32,425 nucleotides of DNA from JBFWVD01 sp050246915 (lineage in GTDB: Bacteria > Actinomycetota > Acidimicrobiia > Acidimicrobiales > Ilumatobacteraceae): assembly GCA_050246915.1 (NCBI GenBank), contig JBFWVD010000054.1:1-32425 (forward strand). The letters are read 5' to 3'. The notes beneath the pieces are model-generated. The model saw only the letters and a program-made list of their open reading frames with translations. It was not told the DNA's origin and searched no databases. Below, piece by piece: positions 7,441 through 15,747 of the stretch. How positions within the stretch are numbered: the stretch's first letter is position 1; the number at the start of each line of letters is the position of its first letter. The translations under genes and the position numbers were made by a program.

Positions 7441-10163
7441 TCAGGGCATCTGACGCAGATCAGGCGACGGACCTCGCGGTGCCGGTATCACCCTTGCTCG
7501 GGCGTCGACAGCGACGGCGCCTGCGGTTGAGACGATGAGCGGGTTGATGTCGAGCTCGGCCAGCGACGGAACATCGGCGGCCAGCCGAGCGACGCGCTGG
7601 AGAAGGTCCTCGAGATCGCTCACCGCGACTGGCGGGGAGCCTCGGTAGCCGAACAGCAACGGCGACGCGCGCAGCGAGCGCACCAGTTCGGCGGCGTCCA
7701 GGTCGGTGACGGCAGGATGCGGAAGGACCGGTCGCCGAGCAGCTCCGTGCCGATCCCACCCATGCCGAACATCACCAGTGCCCCGAACAGCGAGTGGTGG
7801 ACCACTCCGACGATGGTCTCGACGCCCGGCGCAGCCATTTGCTGCACGGTCGCACCGGTCATCGGTGGGCCCACGTGGTCGGACATGGACCTGTACGCGT
7901 CGGCGACCTCATCCTCGGAGCTCAGTCCGAGGCGCACGCCGCCGATGTCGGACTTGTGCACCACTTCGGGGCCGGCTGCCTTGAGCGCGACCGGAAACCC
8001 GAGCTGGGTGGCGGCCCGCGCCGCCTGATCGGCGCCGGTGACCGTCGCGCCGGCGACGGTGCGCACGCCAACCGCGGCGAGCACCTCGTCGAGGTCCTCG
8101 GCAGGCAGCCAACCGCCCTCCGGCGAACGGGCGAGGAACGCATCGACGGCAGCGCGGGCGCGGTCGGGGTCGTACCCGTCGAGGTCGGGAACAGCGCCGG
8201 TGGGCCGCGATCGCCAGGTGGCGTAACCGACGGCGCGAGCGAGGGCGCGCGCAGCCAGCTCGGGTGATGCAAACGCAGGCACGTCCCTGCCGATTTGGTC
8301 TCCCTGTCCTCGGCGGAGCAGGGGTGAGAGGCTCGGCCAGGCCAGGAAACAACCGAGCACCGGCTTGTCCGTCGCGGCGGCGGCGTGCCGCAGCACGTCG
8401 CCAATGCGCGGCGGCGAGGCCGCGAAGGTAGGGGTGCAGATGACGATCGCCGAATCGACCGCCTCGTCGGCGAGCACGATGCGCAGCGCCTGTTCGTACA
8501 CCGCCGGGGTCGCCGATGCCACCAGGTCGACCGGGTTAGAGACCGCGGCGATCGGGTCGACCACAGCACGCAGCGCCGCCTGAGTGGTCGCCGAGAGCTC
8601 AGGTACCTCGAGCCCGGCGCTGGCACACGCGTCGGTGGCGAGGATTCCTGGCCCACCTGAATTGCCGATGATGGCGACACGATTTCCGCCTGGCAGCGGC
8701 TGGGAGCACAGGACGAGAGCCATGTCGAACAGCTCATCGAGCGTGTCGACCCGGATGACGCCGGCCTGGCGAAACAGGGCGTCGACCGCGATGTCCGGGC
8801 TGGCCATCGCCGCGGTGTGCGACGAGGCAGCGCGCACGCCGGCGGCCGATCGACCGCTCTTGACCGCGACGATCGGCTTGCGGCGCGACACCCGCCGGGC
8901 GATGCGCGCGAACTTGTGCGGGTTGCCGAACGATTCCAGGTACAGCAGCACCACGTCGGTGCCGGGATCGTCCTCCCAGTACTGGAGCAGGTCGTTGCCG
9001 CTGACGTCGGCCTTGTTCCCGACCGACACGAAGGTGGATACGCCGAGCCCGATGCGAGCCGACCGCTCCAAGATGGCGATGCCGAGAGCGCCCGACTGAG
9101 ACTGCATGGCGATCCGCCCCCTCGATGGTGCGTACGGCGAGAAGGTTGCGTCGAGGCCGATCGCAGTGTTGACCACACCCAAACAATTCGGACCGACGAG
9201 GCGCATGCCGTTGCGGCGCGCCACGTCGCGCAGCTCGGCCTGGGCTGCCACGTCGCCCACCTCGCCGAACCCGGCGCTCAGTACCACCAGCCCGACCACG
9301 CCGTTGGCCGCGCACTGGCGCGCGACGTCGAGCACGGCAGGGGCAGGGACCGCGATGACCGCCAAGTCGACCGGGCCGGGGACGTCGAGCACGGTCGGAT
9401 AGGCCTTCACGCTGGCGACGTGCTCTGCTCGGGGGTTGACCGGGTACACGGGACCGGCGAACCCGCCAGCCAGCAGGTTGCGGAGCACCTGATGCCCGAC
9501 GGTGTCGGGGTTGCGGCTGGCACCGATCACCGCGACGGACCTCGGCGTGAGTAAGCGCGCCACCGATGCCGCCTCGGCCCGGTGCTCTCGCGCCTCAATT
9601 GCCGCTCGCACCCGGTCGGTGGGTTCGATCAGCAACTCGACGTGCACCACGCCATCCTCGATGCGGGTTCGCTCCGCAAATCCGGCGGCTCGGAGCACGC
9701 CGAGCATGCGATCGTTGCCAGCCATCGTCTGGGCGACGAAGCGGGTGATACCGCGCTCGCGGGCGGCAGCCGCCAAGTGCTCGAGCAAGATGGTGCCGAT
9801 TCCCCGACCCTGATGCTCGTCGCCGACGACGAACGCCACCTCGGCCGAATCGGCGGCCTTCTCACGGTCGAAGCGAGCGACGCCCACGAGCCGATCACCG
9901 AGCTCTGCCACCAGCGCCACCCGGCTGTGGTGGTCGACGTGGGTGAACCGTTCGACCTCCTCGGCATCCAATGTCGGCCTGGCGGAGAAGAACCGCAGGA
10001 ACACGGTCTCGTCTGAGAGGTCCGCCTGGAACGCGAAGAGGCGGTCGGCGTCGTCAGGGCCGAGGGGCCGCACATGCACGGTGCCGCCGTCGGCCAGGAC
10101 CACGTCGCACTCCCAGTACGCCGGAGGGCCGTCGGGAGTGGAGATTGTCGCGGTGTCGGTCAT
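7441..10163 (-). pseudogene. GNAT - NDP-forming acyl-CoA synthetase fusion, one frameshift near 7711
   Basis: The protein starts at ATG 10163, overlapping the PQ-loop gene stop (ATGA). Residues about 22-180 are a GNAT acetyltransferase with the acetyl-CoA loop EHQGRGIGT. Residues about 203-330 form the CoA-binding Rossmann domain (LLTPRSVAVIGASRNPDT, GPNCLGVVN). The ligase domain follows with IAMQSQSGALG and SSHTAAMASPDI, which carries the phospho-histidine. Then comes an ATP-grasp domain (GFPVALKAAGPEVVHKSDIG). Related proteins either make acyl-CoA or acetylate acyl-CoA synthetases (Pat family). After FRILP the frame shifts by one base at about 7711; the other frame continues VTDLDAAELVRSLR and ends normally with LADVPSLAELDINPLIV. 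The span is one base short of 908 codons, so a single missing base explains it: a recent null allele or a sequence error. Confidence 0.88.
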
Positions 10164-10615
10164 GAACGGCTCTTCGTCGAGTCGTGCCACGAGACGTCGG
10201 CTGCTGTCACCGGCGTGTGAGCGCTCACGGTCGCGTCGTCTGTGGGAAGTGCGGCTGCTCGTCCCGAAACGTGAGCCCGACAGCCCTCGGTCATGGGTGC
10301 ACCATCGCTGTTCGGTTGCGTGACGAGGATGGCGGGAAGGTGGCTCGCACAGTACGAGTTCGAGTACTTGGTGGAGTAGATGAGGATGAGCGAGGTTGCC
10401 GCCAGCTGGATGGCTCCGAGAGCGATGAAGACGGTGGCGCCGATCGCGACCGCATGTGTAGTGACCAGCAGCGACGCCGCGAGCCAGACCGCGAAGGCGA
10501 CCCGGCTCAGACCCGCTGAGCAACGCTCCCTGGTGAGGTGCAAGATTTGAGGGACGTAGGCCGCGCCGGCCAGCCCAGCACCGATGAAGCCAGCCAGTTC
10601 CGTCGCTCTCAGCAT
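10160..10615 (-). CDS. PQ-loop membrane protein (SemiSWEET-like)
   Basis: This protein has 151 residues. The first 85 or so hold three hydrophobic helices: LAGFIGAGLAGAAYVPQILH, then VAFAVWLAASLLVTTHAVAIG and VFIALGAIQLAATSLILIYS. The YVPQ motif in helix 1 is the PQ-loop signature of SemiSWEET sugar transporters and related proteins, which work as dimers of three-helix units in the inner membrane. The C-terminal 65 residues are polar, Ala/Thr/His-rich, unlike the family, and may be disordered. Start ATG 10615 overlaps the GH15 stop by seven bases; the stop overlaps the ATG of the GNAT fusion. Its place after a trehalase/glucoamylase-type enzyme would fit sugar transport, but this is inference. 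Confidence 0.75.
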   Translation of the reverse strand: MLRATELAGFIGAGLAGAAYVPQILHLTRERCSAGLSRVAFAVWLAASLLVTTHAVAIGATVFIALGAIQLAATSLILIYSTKYSNSYCASHLPAILVTQPNSDGAPMTEGCRAHVSGRAAALPTDDATVSAHTPVTAADVSWHDSTKSRS

Positions 10616-12456
10616 GGTCGCGTCGACTCTCGTGTCGGACCGGACATGTCGTCGAGGGCGAGGACCGCTTGGACGAGGGCGGCGTGCGTAAGCGCTTGGG
10701 GGTAGTTGCCAAGGTGCTCGCCGGTCGCCGGGTTCATCTCCTCGCCGAAGAGGCCGAGAGGTCCGCCGAGCGGGAGGAGCTCGTCGAGCAGTGCTTCGGC
10801 GAGGTCGCGGCGACCGGTGAGGGCCAGGGCTCGGACGAGCCAGAAAGAACACGGCAGGAACGCGCCCTCCGCGCCGGCGAGCCCGTCCGAGCCGGGCGGG
10901 TAGCGGTAGAGGAGCGGCCCGCCGGCGCTGAGCTGTTGACCGATGGCGTCGATGGTGCCCACGACGCGAGCGCTCGACGCGGGCTCGATCTCGAGCAGCG
11001 GCAGTATCAGCAGCGCGGCGTCGAGCTCCGTTGAGTCGTACGCAGCGGTGTAGGTGTGCTGGGCGGGGTCGAACCCGCGGCTGCGGATGTCGTCGGCAAG
11101 CGCGTCGCGCGCGCTGGACCAACGCTGCGAGCGGCGTCGGTTCCGGTCGCCGCGGGCGGCGGCGATGCGCGTGGCGCGATCGAGCGCCAGCCACGCCATG
11201 AGCTTGGAGTGGACGTAGTGGGCGGGCGCGGCCCGCTTCTCCCAGATCCCGGCGTCTGGTTCGGTCCATGTCGCGGCGACCCGGTCGGCAAAGGCGGCGA
11301 CGGCCCGCCAGGTCTCGCCGTAGAGGGGGTGACCGGCGTCGGTCAGGAGCCAGGCGGCGTCGACCACCCAGCCGTAGCCGTCGAGCTGGTGTTGGCTGGC
11401 GGCGCCGTTGCCGGTCCGAACGGGTCGACTGCCGGCGTAGCCGGGCCAGCCGTCGAGCTCGGCTTCGGGCGGGCCGGGCCGACCGTCGAGGGTGAACAGG
11501 ACCGGGAGGCGAGGTCGGGCCAGGCGACTGGCGTGGAGGAGCCATGCGAGGAACGCGCGTGCCTCACCGGGCTTGTCGGCGGCGAGGAAAGCGGCGATGC
11601 CGATGGAAGCGTCGCGGGGCCAGGCGTAGCGGTAGTCCCAGTTGCGGGCGCCGCCAACGAGTTCGGGCAGCGACGTGGTGGGTGCGGCGACCGGCGCGCC
11701 CGAGGGCGAGTAGGTCAGCAGTTGCAGGGTCAGCAGGCTGCGCACGACCGCCTCGCGATGGCGAGAAGCCTTGATGCCCGCGGCCCAGGCGCGCCAGCCG
11801 GCTTCGTCGCGAGCCACCTCGGCGGCGGCCACGGACGGAGGCACGATGATGAGCGCGCTGCGACGGACAGCCGTGAGCGCGATGGTCACAGGTCGATCGG
11901 GGTGAACCTCGAAACCGACCGTGCGATCGGCGCTCAGTACGGGGCCGTCCGAGGTGACGGCAATGGCGAGATCACCGTTTTCGCACACCAGCGCGCCCGC
12001 CCTCTGCCCGACACGTTGCGACGGTTCGCGGTCGTAGCCGAAACGCGGAGCGAGGTGGAGCTGGGCGTGGACCGCCCGTCCTCGAGCGGTGAGCTGGCGA
12101 ACCAGCACGGTGCCGGGCAGGAAGCGGCCTTCGACCTCGGCGACGAGACTGTCGGCCAGCTCGAGCTCGCCGCCTTCGACGCTCCAGGTGGTGGTCACGG
12201 TCACGGTGTCGGTGCGGTAGGCACGGCCCGCGAGGTGGGCATCTTCGTAGGGGCCGATCGCGAACCAGCCCGCCTCGTCGCCGCCGACGAGTCGGCCGAA
12301 CAAGGGTGGGTCGTCGAAGCGCGTCACGCACCACCAGTCGATCGAGCCGTCGGGTGCGACGAGCGCGGCGGAACGGGTGTCACCGATCAGCCCGTAGTCG
12401 CCGATCGGCACACGACGAGCAGTCGTGGTCGAAGAGGCCGGGCGGGACATCTTCAT
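10609..12456 (-). CDS. GH15 family glucosidase (trehalase or glucoamylase type)
   Basis: The 615-residue cytosolic protein has no signal peptide. It has an N-terminal beta-sandwich (IGDYGLIGDTRSAALVAPDG, SIDWWCVTRFDDPP) and an (alpha/alpha)6 barrel with ARNWDYRYAWPRDASI at about 270-285, ASQHQLDGYGWVVDA at about 353-367, WTEPDAGIWEKR (catalytic acid E406) and FGEEMNPATGEHLGNYPQAL (catalytic base E572 or E573). Actinobacterial members of this size include the mycobacterial GH15 trehalase as well as glucan glucosidases; the sequence alone does not decide the substrate. The ATG at 12456 overlaps the upstream membrane protein stop (ATGA); a second ATG lies two codons later. It sits with stress genes, where trehalose turnover would fit. 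Confidence 0.93.
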   Translation of the reverse strand: MKMSRPASSTTTARRVPIGDYGLIGDTRSAALVAPDGSIDWWCVTRFDDPPLFGRLVGGDEAGWFAIGPYEDAHLAGRAYRTDTVTVTTTWSVEGGELELADSLVAEVEGRFLPGTVLVRQLTARGRAVHAQLHLAPRFGYDREPSQRVGQRAGALVCENGDLAIAVTSDGPVLSADRTVGFEVHPDRPVTIALTAVRRSALIIVPPSVAAAEVARDEAGWRAWAAGIKASRHREAVVRSLLTLQLLTYSPSGAPVAAPTTSLPELVGGARNWDYRYAWPRDASIGIAAFLAADKPGEARAFLAWLLHASRLARPRLPVLFTLDGRPGPPEAELDGWPGYAGSRPVRTGNGAASQHQLDGYGWVVDAAWLLTDAGHPLYGETWRAVAAFADRVAATWTEPDAGIWEKRAAPAHYVHSKLMAWLALDRATRIAAARGDRNRRRSQRWSSARDALADDIRSRGFDPAQHTYTAAYDSTELDAALLILPLLEIEPASSARVVGTIDAIGQQLSAGGPLLYRYPPGSDGLAGAEGAFLPCSFWLVRALALTGRRDLAEALLDELLPLGGPLGLFGEEMNPATGEHLGNYPQALTHAALVQAVLALDDMSGPTRESTRPC

Positions 12457-12929
12457 CCGCTTCCGACGAAGAGTCCGAGCACAGCGCCGTAGATCACGTG
12501 GGCGCCCAGCGCGACGACGGGGGTGGCGGTGCCGTAGTTGCGCGAGAACAGGCCAGGGGGTTCGAGCACAGCGGTCGAGGCGGGTCCAGCGCGCTCGCTT
12601 GCCATGCGAGGGTGTACTCCTGGGAGCAACGGGACAAGCACCGTCAGCGCGACGCCGGCATGAGCGAGTCCGAAGAGCGCGCCGAGCCACCAGTCGGCGC
12701 GGTTGAGCTGGGCAAATCCGGCTGCGTAGAACAGCGCGAACACCTGGCCAATGGCGAGGTGGATCGCAAAACCGGCGACCCGGGCGCGGTCGGGGTCCTC
12801 GGTCGTGATGGTGCCGAGCATGAGCGGCAGGTCCAGGCGGGTGCGGCCGCTGAGCTGAGCGAGGATCATCGCCGCGGTCAGACCGGTCGTGGCGATCAGC
12901 CCGAAGACGGCCCATCCCGCCCAATCCAC
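12453..12929 (-). CDS. Four-helix membrane protein, unknown function
   Basis: This 158-residue protein starts at GTG 12929, sharing one base with the TAG stop of the upstream regulator. Hydrophobic segments lie near residues 5-28 (WAVFGLIATTGLTAAMIL), 50-72 (AGFAIHLAIGQVFALFYAAG), 80-103 (WLGALFGLAHAGVALTVLVP) and 138-158 (VVALGAHVIYGAVLGLFVG). Conserved-looking polar spots are LPGVHPRMASERAGP and FSRNYGTATP. I believe similar proteins occur next to other actinobacterial stress genes, but I cannot name a function. Its stop overlaps the GH15 start by four bases, so the two are translationally coupled. Confidence 0.75.
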   Translation of the reverse strand: MDWAGWAVFGLIATTGLTAAMILAQLSGRTRLDLPLMLGTITTEDPDRARVAGFAIHLAIGQVFALFYAAGFAQLNRADWWLGALFGLAHAGVALTVLVPLLPGVHPRMASERAGPASTAVLEPPGLFSRNYGTATPVVALGAHVIYGAVLGLFVGSG

Positions 12930-13651
12930 TACCGCTCCTTCGGGGCGCGCAGCAAGATGTCGAGGCGGACGCAGCAGCTGCCTTCAGATGGCGCCAGCCG
13001 CGCCGCCAAGACCTGGTCGCCGACGGCATCGGCCAAGCCGGACAAAAGGTCGCGGTTCATGCCACAGACGAGGTCGCGCTGTTCGTCGACGAGGGCATGG
13101 AACGGACAGTTGACGAGCACGATCTCGCTGCCGACCTGGTGAGGCTCGTAGCCCTGCTCGTCGAGCACGCTCAGGGAAGCGTCGAGGAGCGCCTGGCGGC
13201 CCGGTCGCTTCCCTGCTTCCTGTCGCGCCCGTTCGCCAAGCGAGCGGCCCCGCGCGGATGCGACTCGTGTCAGGGCTGTGCCGACGGGGGTGCCCGTCGT
13301 GGTGGCGTCGTTGACTGCAGCGGCGAGAAGTCCTGCCGCTAGGTCGTACTGGCGGGCTGGGAGGCTCACCGACATCTCGCCCTCGGCACGCCGGTACAGC
13401 TTGGCCGGCCTCCCCGCGCCCGGACCCTGACGGCCGGTCAGCCGGCGGAACTCAGTCACGAGTAGTCCGTCGGCGACGAGCCGGTCGAGGTGGAACGCGG
13501 CGACCGAACGGGGCACGCCCATGGCCGCGGCAGCTTCGTCCTTGCCGACCGCCTCGCCGCGGGTGACGACGAACCGGTACAGGGCTCGCCGCTGCGGTTC
13601 TGCCAGCGACGCGACGCCGGCGATGCGTTCCTCGAAGTCGGCGTCGGCCAT
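12929..13651 (-). CDS. SufR-like Fe-S transcriptional regulator (copy 1)
   Basis: The 240-residue protein has an N-terminal winged helix (LAEPQRRALYRFVVTR, AAAMGVPRSVAAFHLDRLVADGL, residues about 15-65) and the arginine-rich wing GPGAGRPAKLY. The C-terminal domain carries VNCPFHALVDE with C182, then C196 (C-x13-C), and C226-C227. SufR-type regulators hold an Fe-S cluster with such cysteines and repress genes according to cluster status or oxidation. RBS AGGAGA precedes ATG 13651. It lies 17 bp after sod in the same operon, so it probably controls this operon or an Fe-S/oxidative regulon. Two further paralogues at 23994 and 27306 share CP[FY] and C-x13-C. Confidence 0.85.
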   Translation of the reverse strand: MADADFEERIAGVASLAEPQRRALYRFVVTRGEAVGKDEAAAAMGVPRSVAAFHLDRLVADGLLVTEFRRLTGRQGPGAGRPAKLYRRAEGEMSVSLPARQYDLAAGLLAAAVNDATTTGTPVGTALTRVASARGRSLGERARQEAGKRPGRQALLDASLSVLDEQGYEPHQVGSEIVLVNCPFHALVDEQRDLVCGMNRDLLSGLADAVGDQVLAARLAPSEGSCCVRLDILLRAPKER

Positions 13652-13668
13652 GGGGGGTCTCCTTCCGG

Positions 13669-14280
13669 TCACGCGTCGCGGCGGCGGGCGGCGGCAAGCC
13701 GATCGGCGACGTCGGCCCAGTTGACCACCTGCCAGACGGCGTCGAAGAACTCGCCCTTGGCATTGAGATACTGCAGGTAATACGCGTGCTCCCACGCGTC
13801 AATGGCGAGCAACGGGATCGTGCCCTGTCCGTGATTGCCCTGGTGGTCGTATACCTGCTGCACGACGATGCGACCGGCCACCGGCTCCCACGCAGCCAGC
13901 GCCCATCCCGCTCCCTGAATGGTCGCCGCGGCCTGGGACATCTGCGTGCGAAAGACGTCGACGCTGCCGAAGGTGGTGCCGAGCTCGTCGGCGAGATCGC
14001 CGTCGGGGTCACCGCCACCACTCGGGCTCAGGTTCGTCCAGAACAGCGAGTGCAAGACGTGGCCAGACAGATGGAAGGCCAGGTCCTTCTGGAGCATCGT
14101 GAGGGTGGCGAAGTCCTCGCCGGCGCGGGCGGCGGCGAGCCGCTCGAGGGCCTGGTTGGCACCCTTCACATAGCCCGCGTGGTGACGGCCATGGTGCAGC
14201 TCCATGATCTTGCCACTGATGTGCGGCTCGAGGGCCCCGTAGTCGTAGGCCAGGCCGGGCAGCTGATAGGTCTCATTCAT
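13669..14280 (-). CDS. sod: Superoxide dismutase, Fe/Mn family
   Basis: The 203-residue protein matches the family length and lacks a signal peptide. It dismutates superoxide to oxygen and hydrogen peroxide. Metal ligands are recognisable: H29 in ELHHGRHHAGYV, H77 in SGHVLHSLFW, and D161 and H165 in LLAIDAWEHAYYLQY. GDPDGDLADELGTTFGSVD and IQGAGWALAAWEP are normal family features. Sequence alone does not reliably separate Fe from Mn. AAGGAG seven bases before ATG 14280 supports the start. It is the second gene of the operon, 17 bp after the DsbA-like gene and 17 bp before a SufR-like regulator, forming an oxidative-stress head to the operon. Confidence 0.96.
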   Translation of the reverse strand: MNETYQLPGLAYDYGALEPHISGKIMELHHGRHHAGYVKGANQALERLAAARAGEDFATLTMLQKDLAFHLSGHVLHSLFWTNLSPSGGGDPDGDLADELGTTFGSVDVFRTQMSQAAATIQGAGWALAAWEPVAGRIVVQQVYDHQGNHGQGTIPLLAIDAWEHAYYLQYLNAKGEFFDAVWQVVNWADVADRLAAARRRDA

Positions 14281-14297
14281 TGAATACTCCTTGTAGG

Positions 14298-14855
14298 TCA
14301 GGATGTAGGGGCCGCGGTAGCGAGATCGGCGAGGCGAGTCAAAGCGCCCAGCCCGCGCGAGATGTACCCGTCGGGCAGCACCAAGGTCGGTGTGATCGGT
14401 CGCGAAAGCGCGTCGAACCCGTCCTGCCACCGGCTGGCGACGGCGACGTCGCGGTCTGCCGCGTGAAGACGCCGAAGTTCGGCAGGGTCCCCGAGGTTTC
14501 GGCCTTCGGCCCACACCGCAGCGAAGAGCCGTCCGCGGAGCCGGTCGGCGTCGTCACCAGCGGCTGCCAACGCGGCGGAGGCCAGCGCTGTGTTCGAACG
14601 GACGGGTGGCGCGACGAGGTGAAGCCGCAGGTCGTGCTCGCTCAGCTCGAGGATCGTGGCGATCTCTGCCGCGAACGCGACGGCGGTGTCACCGACGACA
14701 GGTTGGCCGTCGGCGGGGATGGTCGTGTCGTGTTGGATCGCCCGCCACTCGATCTGGTGGCTGCGGCGCGCGAGGAGCACGTCGGCCCTGGCGCTGGCCA
14801 GTGCCGAGAAGGGGCAGTTGAAGTCGCCGTAGATCGTCAGTTTCACACCGGTCAC
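14298..14855 (-). CDS. DsbA-like thioredoxin-fold protein with a CPFS site
   Basis: This 185-residue protein begins LTIYGDFNCPFSALASARAD, the first strand and helix of the DsbA/FrnE fold. The usual C-x2-C is reduced to CPFS, so the resolving cysteine is missing. Many intracellular DsbA-superfamily proteins and hydroxychromene isomerases have this form. The C-terminal part holds the cis-proline region as PITPTLVLPDGYISRG. There is no signal peptide, so it acts in the cytosol. The first GTG (14855) sits right after GAAGGAGAG; the GTG at 14846 has better spacing and may be the true start. It is the first gene of the SOD operon, driven by the divergent promoter at 14890-14921. Substrate unknown. 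Confidence 0.8.
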   Translation of the reverse strand: MTGVKLTIYGDFNCPFSALASARADVLLARRSHQIEWRAIQHDTTIPADGQPVVGDTAVAFAAEIATILELSEHDLRLHLVAPPVRSNTALASAALAAAGDDADRLRGRLFAAVWAEGRNLGDPAELRRLHAADRDVAVASRWQDGFDALSRPITPTLVLPDGYISRGLGALTRLADLATAAPTS

Positions 14856-14889
14856 CTCTCCTTCTCCAAATCTCTATATTAGGTCAGAC

Positions 14890-14921
14890 TTGACGATACT
14901 GCGATCGCGGCGTAACGTCAA
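14890..14921. promoter_or_regulatory. Mirror-image divergent promoter
   Basis: Plus strand: TTGACG (14890-14895), a 17-base spacer, then TAACGT (14913-14918), 34 bases before the DoxX-like ATG. Minus strand: TTGACG (14921-14916), 17 bases, then TATCGT (14898-14893), upstream of the DsbA-like gene. The -35 box of each promoter overlaps the -10 box of the other, and the pair forms an inverted repeat (CTTGACG and CGTCAAG) around a GCGATCGC centre. RNA polymerase could occupy only one direction at a time. Confidence 0.65.
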
Positions 14922-14951
14922 GCATAGTTGTCGATAGAAGGAGAGATCCAC

Positions 14952-15401
14952 ATGACCGCCACCACCGACCACCCCAACCAGACGCCCCGCCTCCGCCCTG
15001 CGGATCGATCGGTCAGTCTCCAGGACCCGACCTACCAGGCGTTCTGGCTCCTCAGGATCGGCTTCGTCGTTGCGCCAATCCTGTTCGGTCTCGACAAGTT
15101 TGCCCACGTGCTCGTCGACTGGGACAAGTACCTCGCACCGGAGTTCACCGACCTGTTCAACGCCCAGGCGCACACCCTCATGTACGGCGTCGGCGCCATC
15201 GAGATTGTCGCCGGGCTCGTCGTCGCCCTCCGACCCCGCTTCGGCGCCTACCTCGTCGCCGCTTGGCTCGCCGGGATCATCACCAACCTCCTGCTCATGG
15301 CCGACTACTACGACATCGCCTTCCGCGACTTCGGGTTGCTGCTCGCCGCCCTCGCCCTGGCCCGCATGGCCACCGCCTTTCCAGCCCGCCGGGGGGTGTG
15401 A
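14952..15401 (+). CDS. DoxX-like membrane protein
   Basis: This 149-residue protein starts at ATG 14952 after a strong AGAAGGAGAG. Four hydrophobic segments follow a polar N-terminus of about 30 residues: FWLLRIGFVVAPILFGLDKF, TLMYGVGAIEIVAGLVVAL, FGAYLVAAWLAGIITNLLLM and FGLLLAALALARMATAF. The first helix with R, G and LDKF, and the G-x-E-I-x-x-G pattern in the second, are DoxX/DoxD-like. Some family members form membrane complexes linked to SOD and redox in actinobacteria (mycobacterial DoxX with SodA); I recall this from the literature. It is divergent from a sod operon here, which fits that link. Confidence 0.8.
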   Translation: MTATTDHPNQTPRLRPADRSVSLQDPTYQAFWLLRIGFVVAPILFGLDKFAHVLVDWDKYLAPEFTDLFNAQAHTLMYGVGAIEIVAGLVVALRPRFGAYLVAAWLAGIITNLLLMADYYDIAFRDFGLLLAALALARMATAFPARRGV

Positions 15402-15419
15402 GCACCACCATGAGCCGGA

Positions 15420-15660
15420 TTCACGTGCCACCAAAGCGCAGTCGACGACGCGAACCGGTCGGTGTCGCGCGCCGAGTCGATCCGCGAGTTCGCGCTGCTG
15501 CCCGACGACCTCACCATCGACAGCGGCGCGCTCACACCGACACTCAAGGTCCATCGCGGCGTCGTGGAAGCTCAACTCCGAAGTCATCGAGCGGATGTAC
15601 GGCGGCCGATCGACGTCCGACACCGCCCAGATGTCGCCGGCGCACGCGGCGAAATCATGA
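15420..15660 (+). pseudogene. Long-chain acyl-CoA synthetase (FadD-like), C-terminal fragment
   Basis: The frame QSAVDDANRSVSRAESIREF followed by LLPDDLTIDSGALTPTLKVHR is the C-terminal end of FadD15-type AMP-forming acyl-CoA synthetases, including the lysine-bearing LTPTLK segment. After a frameshift near 15570 the other frame gives KLNSEVIERMYGG, the usual last helix, and stops at 15658-15660. No start, AMP-binding or A-domain core precedes it; the DoxX-like stop lies 20 bases upstream. It is a dead tail fragment of a gene otherwise absent from the window. Confidence 0.75.
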
Positions 15661-15747
15661 CCGTGCCCATCAGCCCATCGCTCACCCAACCCGGGTCAAG
15701 CCGTAACCCATCCGGGTCGCCACGCGCGACCCACGAGAGGAGTCCGC

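Noticed and set aside
8734..9554. Long plus-strand and alternate-frame minus ORFs inside the GNAT-ACS gene
   Set aside because: Composition shadows of a GC-rich gene; they have no motifs, and the real frame is conserved along its whole length.
11056..12492. A 478-codon plus-strand ORF antisense to GH15
   Set aside because: Gly/Val/Ala-rich shadow in the codon-position mirror of a real gene; no domain is seen.
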